Shown here in pieces: positions 48,613 through 59,000 of a stretch of 64,000 nt of DNA. How positions within the stretch are numbered: the stretch's first letter is position 1; every line of letters starts with the position of its first letter. The notes under the pieces were generated by a model, which was given only the letters and a program-made list of their open reading frames with translations, was not told the origin of the DNA and searched no databases. A program made the translations under genes and the position numbers. The stretch comes from Cristatella mucedo (lineage: Eukaryota > Bryozoa > Phylactolaemata > Cristatellidae), in NCBI GenBank assembly GCA_009760855.2, contig WPIO01000163.1:222001-286000 (forward strand). The letters run 5' to 3'.

Positions 48613-48891
48613 GGATAAATTCAGTGGAGATACATTTTCTGTAAATGCTGTAAAAAATGCGTAGCAACAACGTAAGGTTGCTGTGAGTTTAATCGGTCGC
48701 TTTAATCAATGTTTGCAGTCCTGACCTTCGCACGAATCATTCAAAGGATCTGTTACATTACCATAATTTCTTAAATTACTTAGGATTTTTAGGAGCCGCG
48801 CACCCATCGAAATTAACGGACCCGACGAACTGTTTGCATGTGAACCACGCGCCAGCCTTCGGTTGATGGAATGAGTAACACCGGTGCTGAC
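48613..48891. other. No feature recognised
   Basis: No gene or repeat recognised. Confidence 0.4.
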
Positions 48892-48897
48892 AAAAAA
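48892..48897 (-). terminator. Pol III terminator of tRNA-Pro
   Basis: Six T on the minus strand, starting 5 bases past the tRNA 3' end. Confidence 0.85.
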
Positions 48898-48901
48898 TTA
48901 T

Positions 48902-48973
48902 GGGCCTGTCCGGGATTTGAACCCGGGACCTCTCGCACCCTAAGCGAGAATCATACCCCTAGACCAACAGGCC
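48902..48973 (-). tRNA. trnP-AGG: tRNA-Pro (anticodon AGG)
   Basis: 72 nt with a full cloverleaf: acceptor stem GGCCTGT / ACAGGCC, D arm in TGGTCTAGGGGTATGAT, anticodon arm CTCGC-TTAGGGT-GCGAG, T arm CCGGG-TTCAAAT-CCCGG, discriminator C. Apart from the acceptor stem, where base pairs differ but pairing is kept, it is as in other animal tRNA-Pro(AGG). Box A and B are inside the gene. No intron. It lies about 540 bp upstream of the ASCC3 start codon, on the other strand. Confidence 0.97.
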
Positions 48974-49514
48974 GCTTCGAATGTCGTAATATTAACTCTT
49001 TTTTAATCATTGGAAATAATTAGTTGCACCATTTCCGCTTCCGAGCTGGACTCGCGTGGCGCGTTTGTCTTATCGTCCATGGGATACAGACGGCTGGTAG
49101 TGCGTTGGGTGTAGGTGGCTCTGCGACTGCTTGTGAAGTCGCTACTCTCGAACCCAGTACGGTATGGCGAGTGAGTATGTGAGCTGTGCCTAACTGCGCC
49201 GCACGTCGATTGTCAAAAGTTTCACGCTCACTTTCTACAAATCTCAGCGGTATGCTGGAGTGGTACCCCTAACTTTAGCGGGCTAGGCCAGCGTTCACCC
49301 TGTTGCCCGCTGCTTCATCCCATCGTTTTTCCGAGAGCAGATTGTTTCTCGTTATGCGCTGCAAGGCAGCGTTGCGCTCAACGTGCGACCCTCCCGGCGC
49401 TCGGCTATTGGCGACGGACTGTGCTTCTAGTCGTCCGCGACGCGAGCGGCTGCTGGCGCCGTGTAGGTGTGGCAGCACGTGCGTACCTCCGATCTTGTCT
49501 GTCCTGCAGGTGCC
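48974..49514. other. Region between tRNA-Pro and the ASCC3 start; likely promoter and 5' UTR
   Basis: GC- and CpG-richer towards 49300-49514, as is common near housekeeping promoters. A possible 3' splice site TCCTGCAG ends at 49509, six bases before the ATG, so an upstream non-coding exon is possible. No clear TATA box seen. Confidence 0.4.
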
Positions 49515-49776
49515 ATGGCGACAGTTGAGCTTCCCAGGCTTACGACCGCATTGCGAGGTTATCCGTCTCTGAGCAAACCACCGGGCGCAGTGTCGCCTTA
49601 CTCCGCCGACGATCTGGCGGCCAAGCGGCTTGCGATACGCCGGAAGCGAGCTCAAAGGAAGGCGCTGTCGTGGGAGAGGCTGTCAGCCGCTGTCAAGGAT
49701 GCCAGCGCTGCCTCCGGATGCTCGCAGGACGCGGCGAAAGCGATGAGAGAGCTGCAGCGCTTGGCTCTCGAGCTGG
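49515..49776 (+). CDS. ASCC3: ASCC3 exon 1 (coding start)
   Basis: Starts ATGGCGACAGTTGAGC. Encodes MATVELPRLTTALRGY (human MALPRLTGALRSF) and SWERLSAAVKDAS in the place of TWKKIIKFLNE. Donor CTGG|GTTTGT, leaving phase 1. The frame stays open to 49829 past the donor, which is read-through only. Confidence 0.9.
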
Positions 49777-49976
49777 GTTTGTACTGCGCGCCCGGCGTCG
49801 AGTCCACGCGTCATGATTGCAGCGACTGATCTCTGCTCGCAGCGACTAGCCGATTTCGTGTTGGCCCGCTTTTCCGCCTATGCTGAAACCGGGTCCCGTG
49901 CGCGTCACCCAGCCGCCAAAACGCCGTTTGTCGTTAGGGTGCTTTCGTTCGTCACGCAAGCATGCTCTACTTCTCT

Positions 49977-50010
<34 letters not shown>

Positions 50011-53000
50011 ACCTTCACTCAGGCAGCGCTGCTCTTGTGCAAAGCCAGGCGCATTTGTTGTTGTCCGCAGAAAGGGCGCACAACTGTAGTGTGCGTAGCT
50101 CTCGCGAAGCTCCCGGTTAGGACCAGCGACCGACGATGTAAAGGTGGCTTCTCGTTTGTAGTTGGGAAAGAGCGCGAAAGCGCTGCTGTCGACAGTGCAG
50201 CCACGCTCTTGTACGAGACTTTCTGCAGCGTTGAGGTACCCAGCCAGCAGCAGGCCTCCCGGCTTAAGGAGCTCTTCGGGGTTTACCCCGAAAGTGCTTG
50301 CTCCAAGGCGTGCACTGCTGCTCACAGGTACGCCCACTGCCTTTCTTTCAGTGACCGTCCACCTACCGCCAAGTGCGGCTCGTCGATGTTACTCCGTGGG
50401 CTGCTAGTGAGCTCGCAGCAGCGCAATTTTCGCTCGATTTACTCGCCTTTCTAGCGTCGACATCGCTTCCGTTCTTCGCCCAGTGGCTCGCCACAAAAAG
50501 CTAAAGACCGCCGATGTTGATGCTCGCTTCAAAAAAAACGATATTTTCATCGCCCCTTCTCCTAAATCCTCCACCCTTTTGGCTCGCACAGACAGAACGC
50601 TACAGCTCGGCGCTTGCCGGTATCCAGGATGTGTGAACTCCTCCGACAAATCCTATCGTATGCTCTTGCTCAGTTGGCTTATGGCACACTGCAGACGTTG
50701 AACTAGCTTTTACCACTAAGCTTGATCAGGACTGACTGTTGATCGACTGACATACGAGGACTTTTGTAGGTCGTACCAATCTATCCTAGCCAAGGCCAAC
50801 TCCAGCTTCTATAGAAATATAGTATAATCACAGATTCTCGAACCAAAAATGCCGATATGGTCCATCGACCGGCTCCCTAACCACATCCAAGTCAGCTCTT
50901 TACCTAGCCCTCCATGTGGAGATCTAGTTGATTTTTTTCTGGCTTGTTTGTAGGCATGATAGATAGGATCAGACAGTATTTGCCCAAGGTAGCATGTGGA
51001 CTGACATCTGCACTGGACTGATCACCTTCCATCCCTTGCTTCACCTCAATGTCCACTTTGAAGCCTGCCTCCACTAACCTCACCTTGAAGTTCACTTTTG
51101 TTGTCCAATCTAGTAAGCCCATGAGCCATGTACACCTCCGTACCCAGTAACCATCTCTTTCTCAGATGCATCATTGATATGCTCCTGCCTTCTTCACCCC
51201 AGGTCTTGCCCCTGCATCGTTCACAGAGCATTTGAGCATTTTGCCTATTAGCAACTCGTGCCCATTTTCCCTACTGTTGTTTCTATCAAGGACCGTGGAA
51301 GCAATACTGGCAGAACAGCTAACCTACTATATCAAAAGTTTAAACCAAGCAAGTTCCGATAAGACTTTTAGAACTGATCGCTCTACCGAGTCAGCACTGT
51401 TACTAGTATGTAACGACTTTTTCAGGAATGCTGATTTAACTAGAGTCTCTCTGCTTGTTCTCCTAGATCTCTCGGTTGTGTTTGACATCATTAATAATAA
51501 TAATTATAATAATAATAATAACACACTTGATAAAGTACCCTCAGAGAACTCAAATTTCTTTCTAGGTGCTTTACATTTACTGCAAAGGAAACACAGATCG
51601 AATGGTTAGTGGTAGTAATCATTGGTCACCAAATCTTTCTTAAGCACCCATCATTTGCCTGGTTACTACCAGCACTGCACTGCAATGATTTCGGGACTCT
51701 CTGTGGGAGATTTTGTTCCTTAAATGTCAATTGGCACAGGTCAGCTGGGGAGCCAATAAAGTATGGGCTACCCTAGGGATCTGTGCCTGATCTACTTCTT
51801 TTCACAATGAATACTCCCCCTCCTTCTGAGGTAATGTCCCCACAATATGTAGGTTTCCAATTTTAAAGTAAAGGTTAGCTGAGCAAACAGCCTCATTTAT
51901 GTAGCTGGAGGAGAGCGTTGGCAGCCATCACCCGCTTGCTGCAGGCAATAAAGGACTGTCGGCATCATCACTCGAGCCCACGACCTAGTTCGTAAAGAGC
52001 AAGCACCTTACCTCTGGCGCAATGCAAATGGTTCACAAATGCAGGTGGTTTACATTGGCTTCATCGTCGAATGATGGCTAACTTTCTCAAATTGGATGAC
52101 GATGCAACTAAAGTACAGTTATGGGAGGGCCTAGTGTTGTGCCGATGTTGATTGGAATGCCTAACCTTCAAAATGGGCAAACCCAGCATATTTCCTGTAG
52201 CAGCATCACCATGGGTTCTGGATGCTATATTCCATAGTAACCCTTCACTGGACGTCGCACATTAGCTCCTTAGTCAAGTCTGCCTACGTCGGCCCACATA
52301 CCGTTGCAGAAACTTATAGACATCTTGCCAAGATAAGGTTGCCACTGCCAAGCTGGTCCATGCATTTGTGAATCCCGACTTGACTTCTGTAACTCACTAT
52401 TTGCACGTATTGGCAGTAAGATGCTTACAGTTGAAAAAATACTAGCCGATTTAGCAGCCTCTTTTGTATAGCGACAGAAGAACCTTGACGGCTATCACCA
52501 CTGCTTGCAGTGGCTATAACGTCGGGAACGAGGTTGTGAAAGCAACTGCCTTACCTGGGTGTGCCATCACTGCTGCAGTTAATAATAATAATAATAATAA
52601 TAATGCACTTGATATAGCGTGCTCGGAGAACTCAATCTCTTTCTAGGCGCTTTACATTTGCTGATGGCAATAAGACGCTTACAGCTGGTGCAACACTCAG
52701 CAGCTAGGCTTGTCTGCCATGAGCGTGGCAGTTGCCATATCACGCCACTTCTTGTCGACCCGTACTGGCCCCCAATCAAGCAGTTTATTCACTTTAAGGT
52801 TCTGTTGCTTACTCTTAGGTCGGTTCATTCTGTGGATCCAGTCTACCTATCTGAATTACTCCCCAATCAAGTTAGTGATCAGCTTGGTCAGCTTACTTTT
52901 ACCTTTATTTATGAGGCATCATCTTCTGGCGGGTGCAATAAGATGCTAACCACTAGGCTTGTCTGTCGTAAATCTCATACATAACTCATACATTACACCA

Positions 53001-56000
53001 CTATTTGCCGACCTGCTATCAAGTAGCTTGATGGCTTCAAGGATGTGTGACTTATTTTAGCTCCAATCATTCTGTCGCTCCGGTGTAACAATAGGAAAAT
53101 CCCACCCACCGTTTTGACTCAAGTTGTCTAGCTGTGCCTCTAGCCAACCTCAAATCCTTTGGAGACCTTGCCTTTAGTTGGTATGCTCCCAAAGCCTCAA
53201 GATCTCTCCCGAATGACATCTCGGCATCGCCTGGCTCGACGACGTGTAAAGAGGATAATCCATTTATAAATTATATAGTTCATTTATATAGCGCCCCAAG
53301 AGAACTTAATCTCTATTCAGGTGCTTCACGTATGCCGCGGTGCTCGAGCCCACGACCTCAGTCAGACCTTGGTCGGGGCGAGCACCTTAACCGCTAGACC
53401 AAACTAGCTCGGCGAAAGAAGCTAAACACCCAGCCCCCTGTAGACCTTCTGCTACATCCAGGCTCTTTCAACGGTCTGTCGAGGTTGCTGCGTTCTGTCG
53501 TTGGCTGCGCTTGGCACCGAGGAGCCGTGCTGCGTGCAGCAAGCTGTGCTTTGCTGCCATTAACATTTCTCTTCTGCTCCTTCTCCTCATCCTCCTCCTC
53601 GTTCTCAGCTGTAGCGTCGATGTCTTTCTTTGCAAATCTGCTGTTGCGCAACTCTGATCAAAGCCGGTGTCTTCGCCTGCAGAATAAGGAGCTGCTTACC
53701 AGACGACTCGCTCACTGTACGATGGCGAGATCCTGACGAAATGGAAGTCGCCTTCGGGCAGAACTTGAAGTATGTGGCACCCACCCTGTCCGCTCAGGCC
53801 TTCACGCCCGACAGCTCGGATGCAGACGACAGTTCGGACGACAGCAACGGCAGCGATGGCATCTCGATCGCCTATAGATCGCCCCCAGCCAAGGGTGAGC
53901 GACCGCGCCGTGAGAGGCCTCACTCCGTCCGCCGCTCCGCTTTACTGCGCACGGCGCCTCGTGTCGGCCCGAGTGGAGCGCGCTGGCGCTGGCCTGCTCA
54001 AGTCTGCCTTGCGTGTGCACTCGTGCTTGCGGCCGTATCGAGTCTGCTTGGATGTGTGTTCGCTTGAAGCCAGCTTCGAGTAGCGGGGCTTAGACGAATC
54101 CCGCGGCAGCCGTCAGCCGGTTCGTTTTGCACTAGTTACTTTGTCGTTGTCAACCGAAATGCAGGAGTGCAAGCCCGGTCTGGGTTGTTGCTCTGTGCTG
54201 CTTAGGCAGATTGCATGAGCGCTCTTCTGTCAGCTGCCCGGCCCTGAGCTGCCCGGCCCTGAGCTGCCCGACCCTGAGCTGCCCGAGCCGTTTCCATCCC
54301 GGATGTGCAGCCAGGCGCGGGTGCGGGTTTGCGATTCGACTTGGGCCAGCCATCCGTCCGTCGGTTGGTCACTCGCCGGTTGACCTGACAGGCAGACTGG
54401 TTTAGTAGGACACACAAGCTTTGCCGGTAGTCGGTTTGTCGGTCGCACCACAGTGACCCAGGCATCGCCTTGAGCACCTCCGATCTGGGGCACCTACCTG
54501 CAAGGCCTGCAGAGTGGGTGGAGGCAGAGCTGGCTGCAGCTTGCATCCTTGCGCGCGACGGCTTGCGCGCCGGCTTTTGACCGGCCGACGACGAGCTCGC
54601 ATCATTCTTATTCGATCGTCTTTAATTCGCATAGCGCCTTATTGGGATTGCGTGCCGCTTGTAACATGCACTGCCGCAGCGTAGCCCTATGGCGAGTGGC
54701 CGTAGCTGAAGGATGTCCTCGAGGCGTCTTTCTGTTAATGTCGTTCCCTGGGCCGTGGATCTCTCATAGCCCGCATCCCTTGTCCTTGTCGGTCGCTTCA
54801 CCGGCACGAATGGGGGAGTAGAGGCACAGGGGGGAGGGGGGCAGGACCGCAACACACTGGACTGCCATGCATGAATGGGCGATCCCCCGAACCCGCATTG
54901 TTTGCCACTGTGCATCGATCAACGGTCATTCACTGCATGATGTGCTTTGTTTTTATTTACAGCGTATGTTAAGTGCCTAAAAAGAGTTCTCATAGGACGA
55001 TATGCAAATGTATTTTTGTTATTATTATTTTTATTGTAATTAGTTCAAATCGAGTCGAACCTATGCCTCTAGGTGTCATATTCCAAAGCAACCTCTCGTT
55101 AGACGACCATATCAGCTCCACGGTCAAATCCGCCTATTTTCAGCTTCATAACATTGCTAAAATTCGGGCTTGTTTAGATAAGGATACCATGTCCAAGTTG
55201 GTCCATGCATTCGTGACATCCCGGCTCGACTTCTACAACTTACTGCTTACTGGCCTACCGGCATGTGCGATCAGGCGATTGCAGCTGGTGCAAAACTCTG
55301 CAGCTAGGCTTGTCTGTCGTGAGCGTCGCAGTTGCCACATTTCTCCACTTCTCGTTGACCTGCACTGGCTACCAGTCAAGCAACGGATTGACTTCAAGGT
55401 TTTGTCGCTCACGTTTAGGTCACTTCATTCTTTGGCTCCAGCCTATCTTTCAGATATGCTCCCCCATCAGGCCAAGCGTCGTACCACCCGCTTCTCGGAA
55501 TCCAACAGTCTAGAAATACCTCGTACAAACCTTAAATCCTTTGGAGACCGTGCATTTAGTTCATATGCTCCCAAAGCCTGGAACTCCCTCCCGACCTGCG
55601 TCAGAACATCCTCTGACCTGACCACATTTAAAAGGAACCTATAAACACACCTATTTAGGACAGCATTTAGTGGGTCCCTGTGATTTGTCCTTGATGTGCT
55701 TATGCGTGCTGACACCGTGCATGCTGCCACTAACCACTTTTGCATGCTGACCCAGTGCATGTAACCCCTAACCATGTTATTCATTTTGTTTGTTTTTCAA
55801 GCATGATTTGACTTACCATTCAATTGCATTTCACTTTACAGCAAATGTAAAGCGCCTAGAGAGAGAGAGAGAGAGATTAAGTTCTCTGAGGGCGCTTTAT
55901 CAAGTGAATTATTATTATATTATTATTTTTCGAAGCGTGCCGCAAGTTCCCTTTGCGCGAGACGATAGGCACGCTTTGATTGGCTCGCGCAGGCAGTGCA

Positions 56001-59000
56001 GCCACCTCTGCCGGATCTGGCAGCGGTGGTGGCGGTGCCCCGGCGGCTGCCACCGCGTGGTCGTGGCTTCGCGACGAGGTCAACGTCAGAGTGCCGTCCG
56101 ATGGCGCGAGCACGGCGGACGACTTGTGCGCCAGCATCTTTGACATTCTGAGCTCGGCGCGCAGCGATGAGGCTCTCCAGACCGAGGTACGTGCCGGCGG
56201 CGCCTGGCCCCGGCCTCTCCTCCCTTCCCTCCTCCCATCCTGGGCTCACCTCCTCTGGCTCCTGTCCTCCGAGAGGCAGGAGACATGGGGCGGGCTGTGC
56301 GCCTGTGCTCTGTCCTGTCTGTTCTGTGGTTCAATGCTGCTGGCAGGTGGGGTCACTGGCTGGTGCGGTCACGTGGACTCGTTACTGCCGCATCACTCGT
56401 TGCAGCTTTTCGATCTGCTCGGATTCGACCAGTTCGACTTGATCCAGGCGGTGATAGGCCGCCGTGCCGACATAGTGGCAGCTGCCCTGCGCTCGACTGC
56501 GCAGGCGGTGACGCGAGGTGGCACCGCTAGCCGCGTCAGAGAAATGGGCGGCCGGCCGGCCTACGGATGTCAGGTGACCGTGCAGGTAGGTCAGTGTACA
56601 GGTGGTCATTGCAGCCTGAGTGAGAGCGAGGCAACATGCGGGCGCTTCTGTGAGCATTGAGACATTGGTTTTTAATTAGAAAGCCAAAGCTCATCGCCTT
56701 TCCTGCACTCCGGAAACAAGCCTGTGTAAACTTGCAAAGCACGATTAGCCTGTAACTGAAGCACCGTACACAGTAGTTATTGAAAGCTGCTTGCTAGGAG
56801 ACAGATAATGCCTCTCTTAGCTGCATTTTGACCATCTTAATCTGTTTTCTCGATGGAGAGTATCAGAACATTGCCGAGCTGGATTGGGCCAGCGGTTAAG
56901 GCGCTCGCCCCGGCCAAGGTCTGGCTGAGGTCGTGGGCTCGAGCCCCGAGGCAAATGTAAAGTGCCTGAATATAGATTAAGTTCTCTTGGGGCGCTATAC
57001 AAATGAATGATATTTAATTTAATTTTAATATATTTAACATTGCTGCTTGCACTGGCAATTGCCGAGTCGAAGCCGTCATGCCGTCATTGTCGCCTTCTGT
57101 TGCTCTGTTGCCTCTCGACATGGCCTCCCCTTCTCCGTGTAAGCCTGATCAGTCGGTTTTGTCTGTCGCACGTTGCTTACCTCAATGCTTACCTGTATTC
57201 TGTTGCTTGCCTGGAATTTGCAGTCACGTGCACATCCTACTTCAGTGGTAGCGGGCGTCGTCGCCAGTCCCGTTCGACAGAGCCCTGCCCGCGTTCGTTT
57301 CTCCTCTGTCGGGCTCCATCGTGGCTGCCCGCAAGTCACAGGGAGCCCCGACATTTTGTGTGTGTACATTTCGGACTCGTCGACAGATGTGTATTAGAAG
57401 CGGATGTGACCTCTCCTACCCGTTCTCTCTCATGACAACCCTGATGTGGCCCCATAGTGACAACCGCACCACTCGATTGCTGCAGCCGCTTTGTAGCCGG
57501 TTTGCGTGTGCAATGAATGTAATATCGCTCGGTGCGCTGTGCACGAACCTTGCGAAGTGCTTCCCGTCTATTTATCAAGAGATCGCGGCTCTCGTGCGTT
57601 CGCTTCAGTCCGAACAGGAACGGGTCCTGAAAAAGCAGATGCGCCGGGACGAGAAGCGGCAGCAGCGAGCAAAGGACGACAGGTCGCCGGAAGACGGACC
57701 TCCGTCTAGCGATGGCCTGCCGTTCGACATCGAATACCTGAGGCAGCAGAGGTGCGCGCCCGCAACGAGCTTCAGCGTTGGCCATGTCTGCAGCCGATGC
57801 CGAGCGAAAGCCTGTGGCCGATGTTTCCTTTCTGCTTTTCGCCCATTGCTCGCCTATCCTATGCTTGCTGTCTGTCCTACGCTTTCAGCCACTGCCGATG
57901 CTGCGGCACAGCCAGGCCTCCGCCTACTGCCGATCCTCTGCCGCGCCGCGGGGGCCCCCGCGGGGGGGGGGGGGCCCCCCCCCCCCCGGGGGGGCCCCCC
58001 CCCCCCCGCTGCGTGCGACCGGGAGCACGTGGCCGGGAGCACGTGGCCGGGAGCACGTGGCTGGCAAAGCAGTCGTGTTGAGCTGTACCGAGGAGGGCTT
58101 TGTGGCTTGGCGGCAGGCTCATTGTCATAGTGGTGTGTAGAGATTTCGAGCTTGTCGAATTCTTTACACACCCTTGCTGCATGTTTCTATGACATCCGCA
58201 CATCTGGATGACAGCAACTTTTTCTTAAATTGAATGACGACAAAACCAACTTGCTAGTTATGGGCAAATCAATTGTGGTTCAGGCATTGGGAAATCTGCC
58301 ACTCAAAATCGGCTCCACCAGCATATCTCCTGTTGAATCGGCACATAATGTAGGTGTCCTGTTCTAAAGCGACCTTTCATTAGACGACCACATCAGCTCC
58401 CAGTTGGCTGCTGCCTACTTTCAGCTACATGACATTTAGACAAGGATACCACATCTAAATTGGTCCGTGCGTTTGTAATATCCCATCACACTTCTGTAAT
58501 TCACTGCTTGCTGGTCTAGTGGCCTGTGCAATCAGGTGCTTACGGTTGGTACATAACTCTGCAGCTAGGCTCATCTGTCGTGAGCCTTGCAGTTGCCGCA
58601 TCACACCACTTCCCGCCGACCTGCACTGGCTTCCAATCAAGCAGCTCATCGACTTCAAGGTTCTTTCACTTACTTTTAGGTCCCATCCTTCTCTGGCTCC
58701 AGCCTACCTAAAAAAATAAATCCTAGCTGATTAAACAGCCTCTTTTTGTATAGAGACAGAAGAGCCTTTACGGCTATCACCACCGCTTGCAGTGGCGATA
58801 AAGGATCGCCCACCGCAGGAATCGAACCCACGACCTCGGGACCGAGGTCGTGAAAGCAACCACCTTACCTAGTGTGCCATCACGGCTCTACCAGAACTAC
58901 TCCCCTACCAGGTGAAGAATCGTACAACCCACTGTTCTGACTCGAATCGTTTAGCCGTACCTCATGCGGACTTCAAAAACCTTGGAGACCTTGCCTTTAA

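Larger units (their letters stand above)
50715..53265 (+). mobile_element. LINE-A copy in ASCC3 intron 2, with four nested insertions
   Basis: Starts near the segment equal to 5590-5700 of the long copy (GATCAGGACTGACTGTTGAT, GGTCGTACCAATCTATCC). It holds RT motif pieces (FRTDRSTESALLLV, LLVLLDLSVVFDII near 51450) and the C-terminal region ([20 protein letters not shown] near 52694). It is cut by a LINE tail, two SINE-1 copies and a second LINE tail. Heavily broken. Confidence 0.82.

Noticed and set aside
49813-50454. A 213-codon open frame taken as one gene
   Set aside because: Only 50162-50327 matches ASCC3. The flanks are intron read-through with a CT repeat, and the splice sites and phases fit the exon model.
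57321-58130. A 269-codon open frame taken as one gene
   Set aside because: Only 57609-57751 matches ASCC3. The rest reads through intron sequence and poly-G/C blocks.
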